Source: DATJPR01 sp963811705 (lineage in GTDB: Bacteria > Bacteroidota > Ignavibacteria > UBA10030 > UBA6906). Taken from it: a stretch of 64,000 bases of DNA. Numbering within the stretch: the first letter of the stretch is position 1; every line of letters begins with the position of its first letter. The stretch spans positions 62,001 through 126,000 of the forward strand of contig CAWESL010000007.1 of NCBI GenBank assembly GCA_963811705.1, written 5' to 3'. A model generated the notes under the pieces. That model was not told the origin of the DNA, searched no databases, and worked only from the letters and a program-made list of their open reading frames with translations. The translations under genes were made by a program, and so were the position numbers. Below are positions 8,275 to 15,990 of the stretch, piece by piece.

Positions 8275-9723
8275 TCATGGTTTCTCTTGAAGAACAGTCC
8301 TCTCGGCTATTGCGTTCTCCTCTGCGGCGAACGGTACTCCGAGGTACTCCATCGCACGTCGGGCGATACGCCGGGCGCTCATCAGACAATCGCCCACGGC
8401 GATGCCCCCCCTGTAGTTTGCGCAGAAGAACATCCCGGGGTGATCCACTTCCGCCCGATCGATGGCTTCCATGATCCGCGCATAACCGATGTTGTATTGC
8501 GGAATCGCGTGGTCCCACCGGATAACCTTCCGGTACACCGGAGGGGCGCTCGCCCCGAGCAGCGAGGAGATTTCCCGATGGGTGATCGCAACGAGCTCGT
8601 CATCCGTCTTCGCCGCTACCTCCGGTTGTCGCGCTCCGCCGACAAACGATGTCAGGGCAACGCACCCTTTCGGCGCGCGGTTCGGAAACAATGAGGAAGA
8701 CCAGATCGTGCCGAGGATCGATCGACGTTCCACAGCCGGCACGAGGTAGCCGAAGCCGTTGAGAGGGTGCGGAATATCAGAAGCCTGATAGCCGAGGAAC
8801 ACCTGCGCGACGGGAGGATAGGAGATCGATCTGAGCATCGAGGCTGCCGCGGGGGCAAACGTCTCCACAAGGTCGGCGGAACGGGCGGCCGGTACGGCCA
8901 CGATCACCACGTCCGGCTGCAACGCGGTCACGGCGCGCGCTCCGGCTCTGGACACCGTCGTCACGTTCCACGCTTCCCTTTTCTCCCCGGGTCCCAGAGC
9001 GCTCACTTCTGAACCCCCATGGAATGCGTCTCCAAGAAAGCGGGCGATCGCATCAGGGAACGCTTGCATCCCTCCCGCCATCGAGAACATCTTTGCCCGG
9101 TCCTTCGATTTTTCTGCACGTCGCTTGCGCGCCCGTGCCCCGCCGATCATGCCGCGCACGAGCCCGCCGTAGTCCCGCTCGAGCGCATAGAGTTTCGGAA
9201 ATGCGCTTTGCACACTCAGCATGGACGGGTCGCCCGCATACACACCGGAGACGAACGGGTTGATGGCATAATCGAGAAACTCCCTCCCGAGCCGTCGTTC
9301 GACGAAGGAGGCGATTGTTTCTTCCCCGGTGCCGCGACCGACGAACGGTTCTTTCAGGAGCCGGACCTTCGCACGCGTCGTCCAGAGTTTGGTTTTCAAG
9401 AACGCCCCGGGCTTCATGGGCAACACATGCAGGCGGCCGTCCCGGACAATGTACCGTTTGTCGGAGGAAGGATCGGCATAGAGACGCTCCGCCAGGACAC
9501 CCAGCTCCCGGAACATCTCTTCAAACAATGGCGTCGTTTCCAGCGCACTATTGGGACCTGTTTCAATGAGCCATCCGGCGTCATGGATCGTCTTCATGGT
9601 CCCGCCCGGCCCGGCCGAGGCTTCGAGCACTTCGGTCCGGATTCCCGCTTTCGTCAGCCAGAATGCCGCGCTCAACCCCGAGATTCCTCCGCCGACGATC
9701 ACCACATGGGGTGCGTGCGTCAT
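8275..9723 (-). CDS. hemG: Protoporphyrinogen oxidase, HemY/HemG flavoprotein type
   Basis: A 482-residue FAD protein of the amine-oxidase fold. The dinucleotide-binding motif is VIVGGGISGLSAAFWL at the N-terminus, with E35-type ribose contact in EVLEASAGPGGTM. The C-terminus has FFCANYRGGIAVGDCLMSARRIA, the second FAD signature of oxygen-dependent protoporphyrinogen oxidases. It oxidises protoporphyrinogen IX to protoporphyrin IX. Homologues in Gram-positive bacteria act on coproporphyrinogen III, but no HemQ-like gene is in the window, so the protoporphyrin branch is assumed. The start overlaps the end of hemH by 4 bases. Confidence 0.93.
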   Translation of the reverse strand: MTHAPHVVIVGGGISGLSAAFWLTKAGIRTEVLEASAGPGGTMKTIHDAGWLIETGPNSALETTPLFEEMFRELGVLAERLYADPSSDKRYIVRDGRLHVLPMKPGAFLKTKLWTTRAKVRLLKEPFVGRGTGEETIASFVERRLGREFLDYAINPFVSGVYAGDPSMLSVQSAFPKLYALERDYGGLVRGMIGGARARKRRAEKSKDRAKMFSMAGGMQAFPDAIARFLGDAFHGGSEVSALGPGEKREAWNVTTVSRAGARAVTALQPDVVIVAVPAARSADLVETFAPAAASMLRSISYPPVAQVFLGYQASDIPHPLNGFGYLVPAVERRSILGTIWSSSLFPNRAPKGCVALTSFVGGARQPEVAAKTDDELVAITHREISSLLGASAPPVYRKVIRWDHAIPQYNIGYARIMEAIDRAEVDHPGMFFCANYRGGIAVGDCLMSARRIARRAMEYLGVPFAAEENAIAERTVLQEKP

Positions 9724-10712
9724 TGCCTCGCCCTTTCGCGGACGAGATCGGCGAGCGCACGAATGAACAGGGGATTCGTGTTCAGCGCCGGGCTCATGTC
9801 ATAGCGCTTGATCCCGGCCCGGAGAGCCCGATGCCTGACCTCCATATTGATTTCATAGAGCGTCTCGCTGTGATCGGAAACGAACGCGATGGGAATGACG
9901 ATCACATGGGATACGCCCTCGGCGCCGAGGGTGTCGATCGTATCGATCAGGCTCGGCTCAAGCCATCGTTGCGGGCCGACCTTGCTTTGATAGCAGAGGT
10001 GGTGAGGAAGTTCGAAGCCTCCTTCCCGCACGACGGAGCGGTACGTGCGGATAATCTGCTGCTGATAGGGGTCGCCGTTGCGGACAAGCTTAACCGGCGT
10101 GCCGTGGGCGCTGAAGACAAGATGCACTTTGGCGCGGTCGGCCTGTTTCACCCGCGCGAGGGCGATCCGGATGTTCCGCACGATTGCCTGAATATACAAG
10201 GGGTGCTCGCAATATTCCTGCACAAGGTCCGCGCGGACATGACCCGCGCCGACACGGTCGAGAACACGGTTCCATTCGTTGAAGCTCGATCCGGTCGTCG
10301 TGCGGGAATATTGCGGATAGAGCGGCAACAGGATGACCCGTTCGATCCCCTCCCGTTTGAGGTCAGCGACAACTTCCTCCGTCATCGGGTGCCAGTACCG
10401 CATCGCAATGAACAATCGGACATTGAGCTCCGGACGGAGTTCCCGTTCCAACGCCACCGCCTGACGGTTTGTGAGCCGCAAAATGGGAGACCGGCCGCCG
10501 ATCTTCCTGTAGTACTCCGCCACCTTCGGGGCGCGACGGGAAGAGATCATCTTCGCAAGAAGCGGCCGAATGAGAAAGGCGAGAGGCAGGTCGATGATGT
10601 CGGGGTCCGAGAAAAGATTGAAAAGAAACGGCTCGACGGTGTCAAGCGAATCCGGGCCGCCCAGTTGGAGCAGGACGACGCCGATGGGAGGATTTGAACG
10701 ATTGCCGCTCAC
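9720..10712 (-). CDS. hemH: Ferrochelatase
   Basis: Inserts Fe2+ into protoporphyrin IX. The 330-residue protein opens with IGVVLLQLGGPDSLDTVEPF, typical for the family. The catalytic histidine lies in VHLVFSAHGTP and the conserved glutamate in SDHSETLYEIN. There is no C-terminal membrane helix and no cysteine cluster, so it is the soluble bacterial form. The start codon is GTG (10712-10710), 9 bases after hemE. It overlaps hemG by 4 bases. Its presence next to hemG places the last two steps of heme synthesis in the same transcript. Confidence 0.96.
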   Translation of the reverse strand: MSGNRSNPPIGVVLLQLGGPDSLDTVEPFLFNLFSDPDIIDLPLAFLIRPLLAKMISSRRAPKVAEYYRKIGGRSPILRLTNRQAVALERELRPELNVRLFIAMRYWHPMTEEVVADLKREGIERVILLPLYPQYSRTTTGSSFNEWNRVLDRVGAGHVRADLVQEYCEHPLYIQAIVRNIRIALARVKQADRAKVHLVFSAHGTPVKLVRNGDPYQQQIIRTYRSVVREGGFELPHHLCYQSKVGPQRWLEPSLIDTIDTLGAEGVSHVIVIPIAFVSDHSETLYEINMEVRHRALRAGIKRYDMSPALNTNPLFIRALADLVRERARQ

Positions 10713-10721
10713 TCTGGAGTC

Positions 10722-11762
10722 TCACCCTTTATGATATGTCAGGCTTTCCTCATGGACCGCCCGAACCATGGCCCGGACATGTTCAACCGGGACATTGGGA
10801 AACACCCCGTGCCCGAGGTTGAAGACGTGGCCGGGTTCAGCGCCGAACTTCTGCAAAATCGAACGCACCTCCTGGCGAATTCGTTCCGGCGACGCATACA
10901 GGAACGACGGGTTGAGATTTCCCTGCAGCGCGACGCTCCCGCCGGTCAGTTCCTTCGCGACCGCCATATCCACCGTCCAATCCAGACTGACAACATCCGC
11001 TCCGATCTGGGAGATTTCCCGCAGCGAGTGGTTGGCCCCTTTGCAGAAGACAATCACCGGCTGTCCGTCGCGATGGAGACGAGACACGATGCGCTCGATC
11101 GGGTCGAGCGACCATTTCTTGAAATGGTCCGGCGGAAGAACACCGGCCCAGGTATCGAAGATCTGCACGGCATCGGCGCCCGCGGCGAGCTGTGCTTCCA
11201 GATACAATTGCACGGACAGTGTCAGCTTGTCGATCAGCATTCCGAACGTCTCGGGATCGTCGAGCATCATCCGATTGATGTGCTGGTACTCTCTGCTCCC
11301 CCCGCCCTCGACCATGTACGTTGCGAGGGTCCAGGGCGCGCCGGAAAACCCGATCAGGGGAACCTTCTCTCTGAGGGACCGCTTCGTGAGTTCAATGGCG
11401 TCAAGCACGAACCGCAAGGCGCGGGACGGGTCCGGAACCTGCAGGGCCTCCACATCCGCCCGCGTCCGGATCGGAGCGCGAAAGCGGGGCCCCACGGATT
11501 CTTCCATCTCAAAAGGAAGCCCCATCGCGGCGGGTACCACGAGGATGTCCGAGAAAATAATCGCGGCGTCGACGCCGATAAGATTCACCGGCTGGAGCGT
11601 CACCTCCGCGGCAAGCTCGGGTGTTCGGCACATCGTGAGAAAGTCCGCCTTTGCCCGGATTGCGCGGTACTCCGGGAGATAGCGTCCTGCCTGACGCATG
11701 ATCCAGACCGGTGTCGTACTGACGTTCTGCCTCTTGCAGGCGCGAAGGAAGAGATCGTTCAT
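10722..11762 (-). CDS. hemE: Uroporphyrinogen decarboxylase
   Basis: Decarboxylates the four acetate side chains of uroporphyrinogen III to give coproporphyrinogen III. The N-terminal signature PVWIMRQAGRYLPEY (about residues 18-32) contains the arginines that bind substrate carboxylates, and the catalytic aspartate falls in FSDILVVPAAMG. The C-terminal segment FNLGHGVFPNVPVEHV is also a family hallmark. Length (346) is normal. It overlaps the hemD stop by 4 bases and precedes hemH by 9. The product requires coproporphyrinogen oxidase (HemN or HemF), which is not encoded in this window. Confidence 0.97.
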   Translation of the reverse strand: MNDLFLRACKRQNVSTTPVWIMRQAGRYLPEYRAIRAKADFLTMCRTPELAAEVTLQPVNLIGVDAAIIFSDILVVPAAMGLPFEMEESVGPRFRAPIRTRADVEALQVPDPSRALRFVLDAIELTKRSLREKVPLIGFSGAPWTLATYMVEGGGSREYQHINRMMLDDPETFGMLIDKLTLSVQLYLEAQLAAGADAVQIFDTWAGVLPPDHFKKWSLDPIERIVSRLHRDGQPVIVFCKGANHSLREISQIGADVVSLDWTVDMAVAKELTGGSVALQGNLNPSFLYASPERIRQEVRSILQKFGAEPGHVFNLGHGVFPNVPVEHVRAMVRAVHEESLTYHKG

Positions 11763-12547
11763 GAGTGCGTAGTGTAGAAGGAAGCGATGGCGTTGGTGAG
11801 ACCCCGCGCGGAAGATTCCGATGCGATGATCTCCGGCTCGGCACCGAGTGTTCGCACTGCATCGGCGGTCGTCGGGCCGATGACCGCAATGCGGAATTTC
11901 GCGCTGAGTGTGCGAAGGTCCCCGGCGTGAAGTATCGCAACGAAATTGTTCACCGCCGATGGGCTGGCGAACGTGACAATGTCGATGGACCCGAGCGTCA
12001 ATTCGCGAAGGACGTCTTCCGCACCGGAAACGTCAGGTGCGATCGTCCGGTACACTGTCACACAGACGACGGAGGCGCCGAGCCCGATCAGCCCGTTCGC
12101 CAGCTCATCCTTTCCCAGATTTCCCCGCGGAATCAGAATCCGTTTCCCGCGCACCCCGATCTTCGCGAAATGCGCGACCAATGAAACTGCGGAATATTCC
12201 TCCGGAAGATGTTGTGGCGCAAGCTTCAGTCGCTCGAGCTCGAATCCGGTCCGTTTGCCGACGACCGCCAGTTCACACCGTGCAAGGGTTTCCGGAGTGA
12301 TCCCGAGACCGACGCACCGATGAAGGAAAAACGTCACCGCATTCACGCTGGCGAAAACGATGAGGTCAAAATCCTGGAGCCGTGACAGCACACGATCGCA
12401 TTCCTCCCAGGATTCCGGGGGAACCACCTCGATCGTCGGGAGGAAAACGACGCGGGCACCCAGCGACACCAGCCCGTCCCGCAATTCCCCTGCCTGTTCC
12501 CTGCGACGGGTAATCAGGACGGACTTCCCTTTAAGCGTCGAGGGCAT
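11759..12547 (-). CDS. hemD: Uroporphyrinogen-III synthase
   Basis: Cyclises hydroxymethylbilane with inversion of ring D. HemD proteins are poorly conserved, but position between hemC and hemE and motifs such as VLITRRREQAGEL (N-terminal strand), FDLIVFASVNAV, and IDIVTFASPSAVNNF with VIGPTTADAVRTLG support the call. The ATG at 12547 is chosen (262 residues); the frame continues upstream to 12658 inside hemC but that extension is non-homologous. The start lies inside the last codons of hemC (17-base overlap), implying translational coupling. The end overlaps hemE by 4 bases. Confidence 0.9.
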   Translation of the reverse strand: MPSTLKGKSVLITRRREQAGELRDGLVSLGARVVFLPTIEVVPPESWEECDRVLSRLQDFDLIVFASVNAVTFFLHRCVGLGITPETLARCELAVVGKRTGFELERLKLAPQHLPEEYSAVSLVAHFAKIGVRGKRILIPRGNLGKDELANGLIGLGASVVCVTVYRTIAPDVSGAEDVLRELTLGSIDIVTFASPSAVNNFVAILHAGDLRTLSAKFRIAVIGPTTADAVRTLGAEPEIIASESSARGLTNAIASFYTTHS

Positions 12548-13502
12548 TGGTCTCCGTCCCGCGAATTGCAGCGAGAATTGCATCAGCCCCGTCGAGGAGG
12601 AGCGTTTCCGCCAGCCTCCGACCGAGTTGCTCTGCTTCCGTTGCCAACCCCTCGGCATGGCCGCGGATCACATGGGTGCCGTCGAGTGATCCGACCATGG
12701 CATCCATCACGAGGGTCGTCTTCCCCTGTCCCGGCGAGATGCGAGCGAACGTTCCGACGGGGATTTGACAGCCTCCTTCAAGTCGTCGGAGGAGACTTCG
12801 CTCCGCTAGAGCGGCCGCGCGGGTCGGTTCGTGCGTCAGCGGAGCAACCTGGTCCCACACCTCCGGATCGTCCTTCCGGATTTCGATTCCCAGTGCGCCC
12901 TGACCCACCGCGGGAAGAATCACATTTGCCGCGATGACGTCGCCGATCCGGGATTCCCAACCGAGGCGGACGACTCCCGCACGTGCCAGGATCATGCCTT
13001 GCCACTCCGACGCCTCAAGCTTCCGCAATCGCGTCGCCAGGTTTCCCCTGATTTCCACGATGTGAAAATCCGGGCGGAGCGCCTGCAGCTGGCATCGCCG
13101 CCGGAGACTGCCGGTGGCGATGGTCGCGCCATGCGCCTGGGCAAGCAATGTCCGGATCGGATTTGAGGGATGCGGGAGAAAAACGTCGCGCGGGTCTTCG
13201 CGCTCGGTGATCGCGCCGAGCTTCAACCCGGCAGGCAGTTCCGTCGGCAGATCCTTCAGGCTGTGGACCGCCAGATCAATCTCCCCCCGGAGAAGCGCAC
13301 TCTCAATCTCGCGGGTAAACAGACCCTTGTCCCCGATCTTTGAAAGCGGAGCGTCCAGGACCTTGTCGCCCGTCGTCTTGATGATGGTGATCGAGACGTT
13401 CCGTCCCGGCCGCAGGCGCTCAAGCTCGCCTTTGACCCAGTTCGCCTGCCAGAGGGCGAGATCGCTCCCGCGACTTCCGATGCGGAGTCCCTTACCCTGC
13501 AT
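12531..13502 (-). CDS. hemC: Hydroxymethylbilane synthase (porphobilinogen deaminase)
   Basis: Polymerises four porphobilinogens to the linear tetrapyrrole. The N-terminus RIGSRGSDLALWQANWV, the catalytic-aspartate region GEIDLAVHSLKDLPTELP, and the dipyrromethane-cofactor cysteine in RLEGGCQIPVGTF are all present. The length of 323 is slightly longer than the usual 310 and shows no truncation. It overlaps hemA upstream by 11 bases and hemD downstream by 17, the tightest packing in the heme cluster. Confidence 0.97.
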   Translation of the reverse strand: MQGKGLRIGSRGSDLALWQANWVKGELERLRPGRNVSITIIKTTGDKVLDAPLSKIGDKGLFTREIESALLRGEIDLAVHSLKDLPTELPAGLKLGAITEREDPRDVFLPHPSNPIRTLLAQAHGATIATGSLRRRCQLQALRPDFHIVEIRGNLATRLRKLEASEWQGMILARAGVVRLGWESRIGDVIAANVILPAVGQGALGIEIRKDDPEVWDQVAPLTHEPTRAAALAERSLLRRLEGGCQIPVGTFARISPGQGKTTLVMDAMVGSLDGTHVIRGHAEGLATEAEQLGRRLAETLLLDGADAILAAIRGTETNALDA

Positions 13503-14775
13503 CGGGGTCCTTCCTTTCGTTCCCGATGCCGAACAACTCCCGAAGCGCTTTCACCCGCGCAATCGTGTCCTGCTCTCCATCCGTGCTCGATTCCTTGAGG
13601 ACGGTCGTCGGCATATGCAGAATCTTGTTGACGATGCGGCGGGTAACCAGGTCGACGAGTTCCCGGTCCTCCTGTTTGAACCGGTTGATGTTCTTCTCCA
13701 CTTCTTCCTGTCGGATGGACTCGAGCGAGGCCCGGAATTCCTGGATGGTCGGACCGACAGACAGCGACTCCACCCAGTGCGAAAACTCCGTCAGTTCTTC
13801 CCGGACAATCGCATCAACGGCGGGCAGTTCGGCTTTCCGGTGGTCCAGATTTCGATCCACGATCGAGCTGAGGGCGTCGATATCGTAGAGAAAGACATTT
13901 TCGATTTTGCGTGACGCCGGATCGACATTCCGGGGAACGCCAATGTCGATCAGGAACAGCGGGTTGTTCGCCCGTTGCTTCATGACCTTGTGCACGTGCA
14001 TGGGAAGGACGACGTAGCTTGGACTGTTGACCGACGTGATGACGATGTCGACCACGCCCAACGTGTCGACCAGGTTGTCGTAATCGACGACGCTCCCGCC
14101 GAGCTCGCGGGTGAGGGACTCCGCCTTCTCCCGGGTGCGGTTCGCGAGATAGACCTTGCCGATCCCCTTGCCGACAAGATGCTTCATCGTCAGCTCACCG
14201 GTTTCTCCCGCACCGATCAGCAGCGCGGATTTCTTCGACAGATCGGCGAAGATCTTGCTTGCAAGCTCGACGGCCGCATAGCTGACGGAAACCGCGCCCT
14301 CGCAGATGGCCGTCTCGGTGCGCGCGCGTTTCGCGACATGGAGGGTCGCCTGCATCAGGCGGTTCATCACCGGCCCAAGCGCGTTCGCTTCCCGCGCGAG
14401 ACCAAACGCTTCCTTCACCTGATTGAGGATCTGGATGTCGCCGATGATCAGCGAGTCCGCCCCGGTCGCCACGTTGAACAGGTGCTGGACGGCATCCTCC
14501 GCCCTCGACCCGTAAAAATGTTCCGGCCGGACCACCTCGGCGGCGCCTTTGAACCCGATCAGAAACTCTTTCAATTCCTGTTCCTGGATTCCCGCTGCGC
14601 CGTTCAGTCCGTAGACTTCTGTGCGGTTGCACGTGGAGACCAGCATCACTTCGCTGAAGAAACGCTCTTTCAACGCCGCCACGGCACGGCGCATCTCGTC
14701 CTCGGAGAGCCACATCCGCTCCCGGACTTCAACGCCGGCTGTCTTATGACTGATGCCGATAGAAACGAGATTCAT
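13492..14775 (-). CDS. hemA: Glutamyl-tRNA reductase
   Basis: Reduces glutamyl-tRNA to glutamate-1-semialdehyde with NADPH, the first step of the C5 pathway. Visible elements are the N-terminal VSIGISHKTAGVEVRER, the catalytic cysteine in LVSTCNRTEVYGL (around residue 50), the NADPH Rossmann motif LLIGAGETGELTMKHL, and a C-terminal helical dimerisation tail. The 427-residue length is normal. It lies 18 bases downstream of the CcsA/HemX-like gene, a neighbourhood also known from hemAX clusters of other bacteria, where HemX influences HemA levels. Such control here is inference. Confidence 0.97.
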   Translation of the reverse strand: MNLVSIGISHKTAGVEVRERMWLSEDEMRRAVAALKERFFSEVMLVSTCNRTEVYGLNGAAGIQEQELKEFLIGFKGAAEVVRPEHFYGSRAEDAVQHLFNVATGADSLIIGDIQILNQVKEAFGLAREANALGPVMNRLMQATLHVAKRARTETAICEGAVSVSYAAVELASKIFADLSKKSALLIGAGETGELTMKHLVGKGIGKVYLANRTREKAESLTRELGGSVVDYDNLVDTLGVVDIVITSVNSPSYVVLPMHVHKVMKQRANNPLFLIDIGVPRNVDPASRKIENVFLYDIDALSSIVDRNLDHRKAELPAVDAIVREELTEFSHWVESLSVGPTIQEFRASLESIRQEEVEKNINRFKQEDRELVDLVTRRIVNKILHMPTTVLKESSTDGEQDTIARVKALRELFGIGNERKDPDAG

Positions 14776-14793
14776 GACGCGGGCCCGGCCCTC

Positions 14794-15633
14794 TCAATGG
14801 AAACTATGGAAGCCGCTCAGCCAGAGATTGATCACCGTCATCGAGAGGAAGACACATCCGAAGGCAATCAACGACAGGACCATCATCTTTCTTCCCTGCA
14901 ACCCGAAGGTTCTTCGCGCCGCCAAGCCCACCGCGTAGAGGAACCATATCCCGATGGTGCCAACAAGCTTCGGATCAAGATAGGAGAACTCTTTAAACAC
15001 CCTGGGCAACCACAGCAGTCCGATCCCGATCGCGACCGTCAGACTGACGAAACCGAATACCTCCGCCTTGTGGCTCATGATCTCGAGGGTCTCGAGGTTC
15101 GGAAGTCGGTTATAGATGACGCCGAACCGCGTCGACTTGATTTCATGATAGAGGAGAAGGTAGAGGAGCCCGTAGACCGCGGAGAGGGAAATCGCCGTGT
15201 ATCCGAGGAGGGCCGACGCCACGTGGAAACCGAGAACGAGACTGTGAAGATAGTCGGGGATCTGCACCGCATTCCGGATGAAAAGAGATGAAGCCGTCTG
15301 GAATGCCAGAGCGAGCAGAAGGATAAAGAACCCCGTGCTCTTTGTTGCCGTCCGCCACTCAATATACTTGTAGGCCGTAATAATCGCCGCGGCCATGAGC
15401 GTCATGACTTCGAACACGTTTGTGATCGGAGGATGATCGAATGCCACAACTCTGAGGGCGAGGTAGGCGACGTGCAGAACGAGCAGAGTGATGAGAAACG
15501 GCGATTGCAGGCGCCCGGTTTTTGCTGACGGCCGGAAAAAAGCGAGACCGTACAACACGACACCGATGCCATAGAGAACGGGAAGCAAAGCCGAAAAGAT
15601 CTCAACCACCATCAGGATGTTTTTTCCATCCAT
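14794..15633 (-). CDS. CcsA/HemX-like integral membrane protein (cytochrome c assembly protein family)
   Basis: A roughly 280-residue protein with eight or so hydrophobic segments and the topology of CcsA/HemX proteins. The C-terminal part FSYLDPKLVGTIGIWFLYAVGLAAR aligns by eye with the heme-handling WWD region of CcsA (WxWDPKE...W), but the tryptophans before DPK are replaced by S-Y-L. It may therefore be a HemX-type protein rather than a cytochrome c synthetase. The ATG at 15633 follows GGAAGG by about 10 bases; the longer frame to 15681 lacks support. It is the first gene of the heme cluster, and a candidate promoter lies at 15689-15719. Confidence 0.75.
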   Translation of the reverse strand: MDGKNILMVVEIFSALLPVLYGIGVVLYGLAFFRPSAKTGRLQSPFLITLLVLHVAYLALRVVAFDHPPITNVFEVMTLMAAAIITAYKYIEWRTATKSTGFFILLLALAFQTASSLFIRNAVQIPDYLHSLVLGFHVASALLGYTAISLSAVYGLLYLLLYHEIKSTRFGVIYNRLPNLETLEIMSHKAEVFGFVSLTVAIGIGLLWLPRVFKEFSYLDPKLVGTIGIWFLYAVGLAARRTFGLQGRKMMVLSLIAFGCVFLSMTVINLWLSGFHSFH

Positions 15634-15688
15634 GCCAGATTGCCCTTCCGGGAAGCACCCCCCCAAAGAAACCTGCAACACGCTTTCT

Positions 15689-15719
15689 TAAATATACGAA
15701 TTTCCCGCCCTTGAAGAAA
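15689..15719 (-). promoter_or_regulatory. Candidate promoter of the heme cluster
   Basis: On the minus strand TATATTTA (15696-15689) is preceded, after exactly 20 bases, by TTT (15719-15717). This is one mismatch per box from the TTG-N20-TAnnTTTG signature found elsewhere in the window. A start site near 15682 would give a leader of about 50 bases to the ATG at 15633. Confidence 0.4.
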
Positions 15720-15795
15720 GATTGGGGAAGGAGGGGTGTTGAACGCAAACCGAAGAGTTCGTACCGTCACAATACGGAGGCGGAAAGGAACGGCG

Positions 15796-15981
15796 ATGGA
15801 ACTCGAGGCGACATTTGTGTGCGCATATTGCCTTCAGGTGAATGCGATCACGGTGGATCCGTCCGAAGGCACAGTGCAGGACCTCATCGAAGATTGCCAG
15901 ATCTGCTGCCGGCCCAATCAATTGCACGTGACAATCGATCAGGACCTGGAGGTGGTGGACGTCAATGCCGACTTACCCTGA
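15796..15981 (+). CDS. CPXCG-motif cysteine-rich small protein
   Basis: A 61-residue protein starting MELEATFVCAYC. It has two CxxC-type pairs, FVCAYCLQ and CQICCRPNQL, the arrangement of the CPXCG family, which is presumed to form a small zinc ribbon. The first pair is C-A-Y-C rather than the family-typical C-P-x-C, so the proline is lost. Function is unknown in the family. The ATG at 15796 is preceded by GGAGGCGGAAAGGAA, a strong ribosome binding region, which rules against the longer frame from 15736. It is transcribed divergently from the heme cluster and converges with the GvpL/F-like gene. Confidence 0.75.
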   Translation: MELEATFVCAYCLQVNAITVDPSEGTVQDLIEDCQICCRPNQLHVTIDQDLEVVDVNADLP

Positions 15982-15990
15982 CGACCACCC

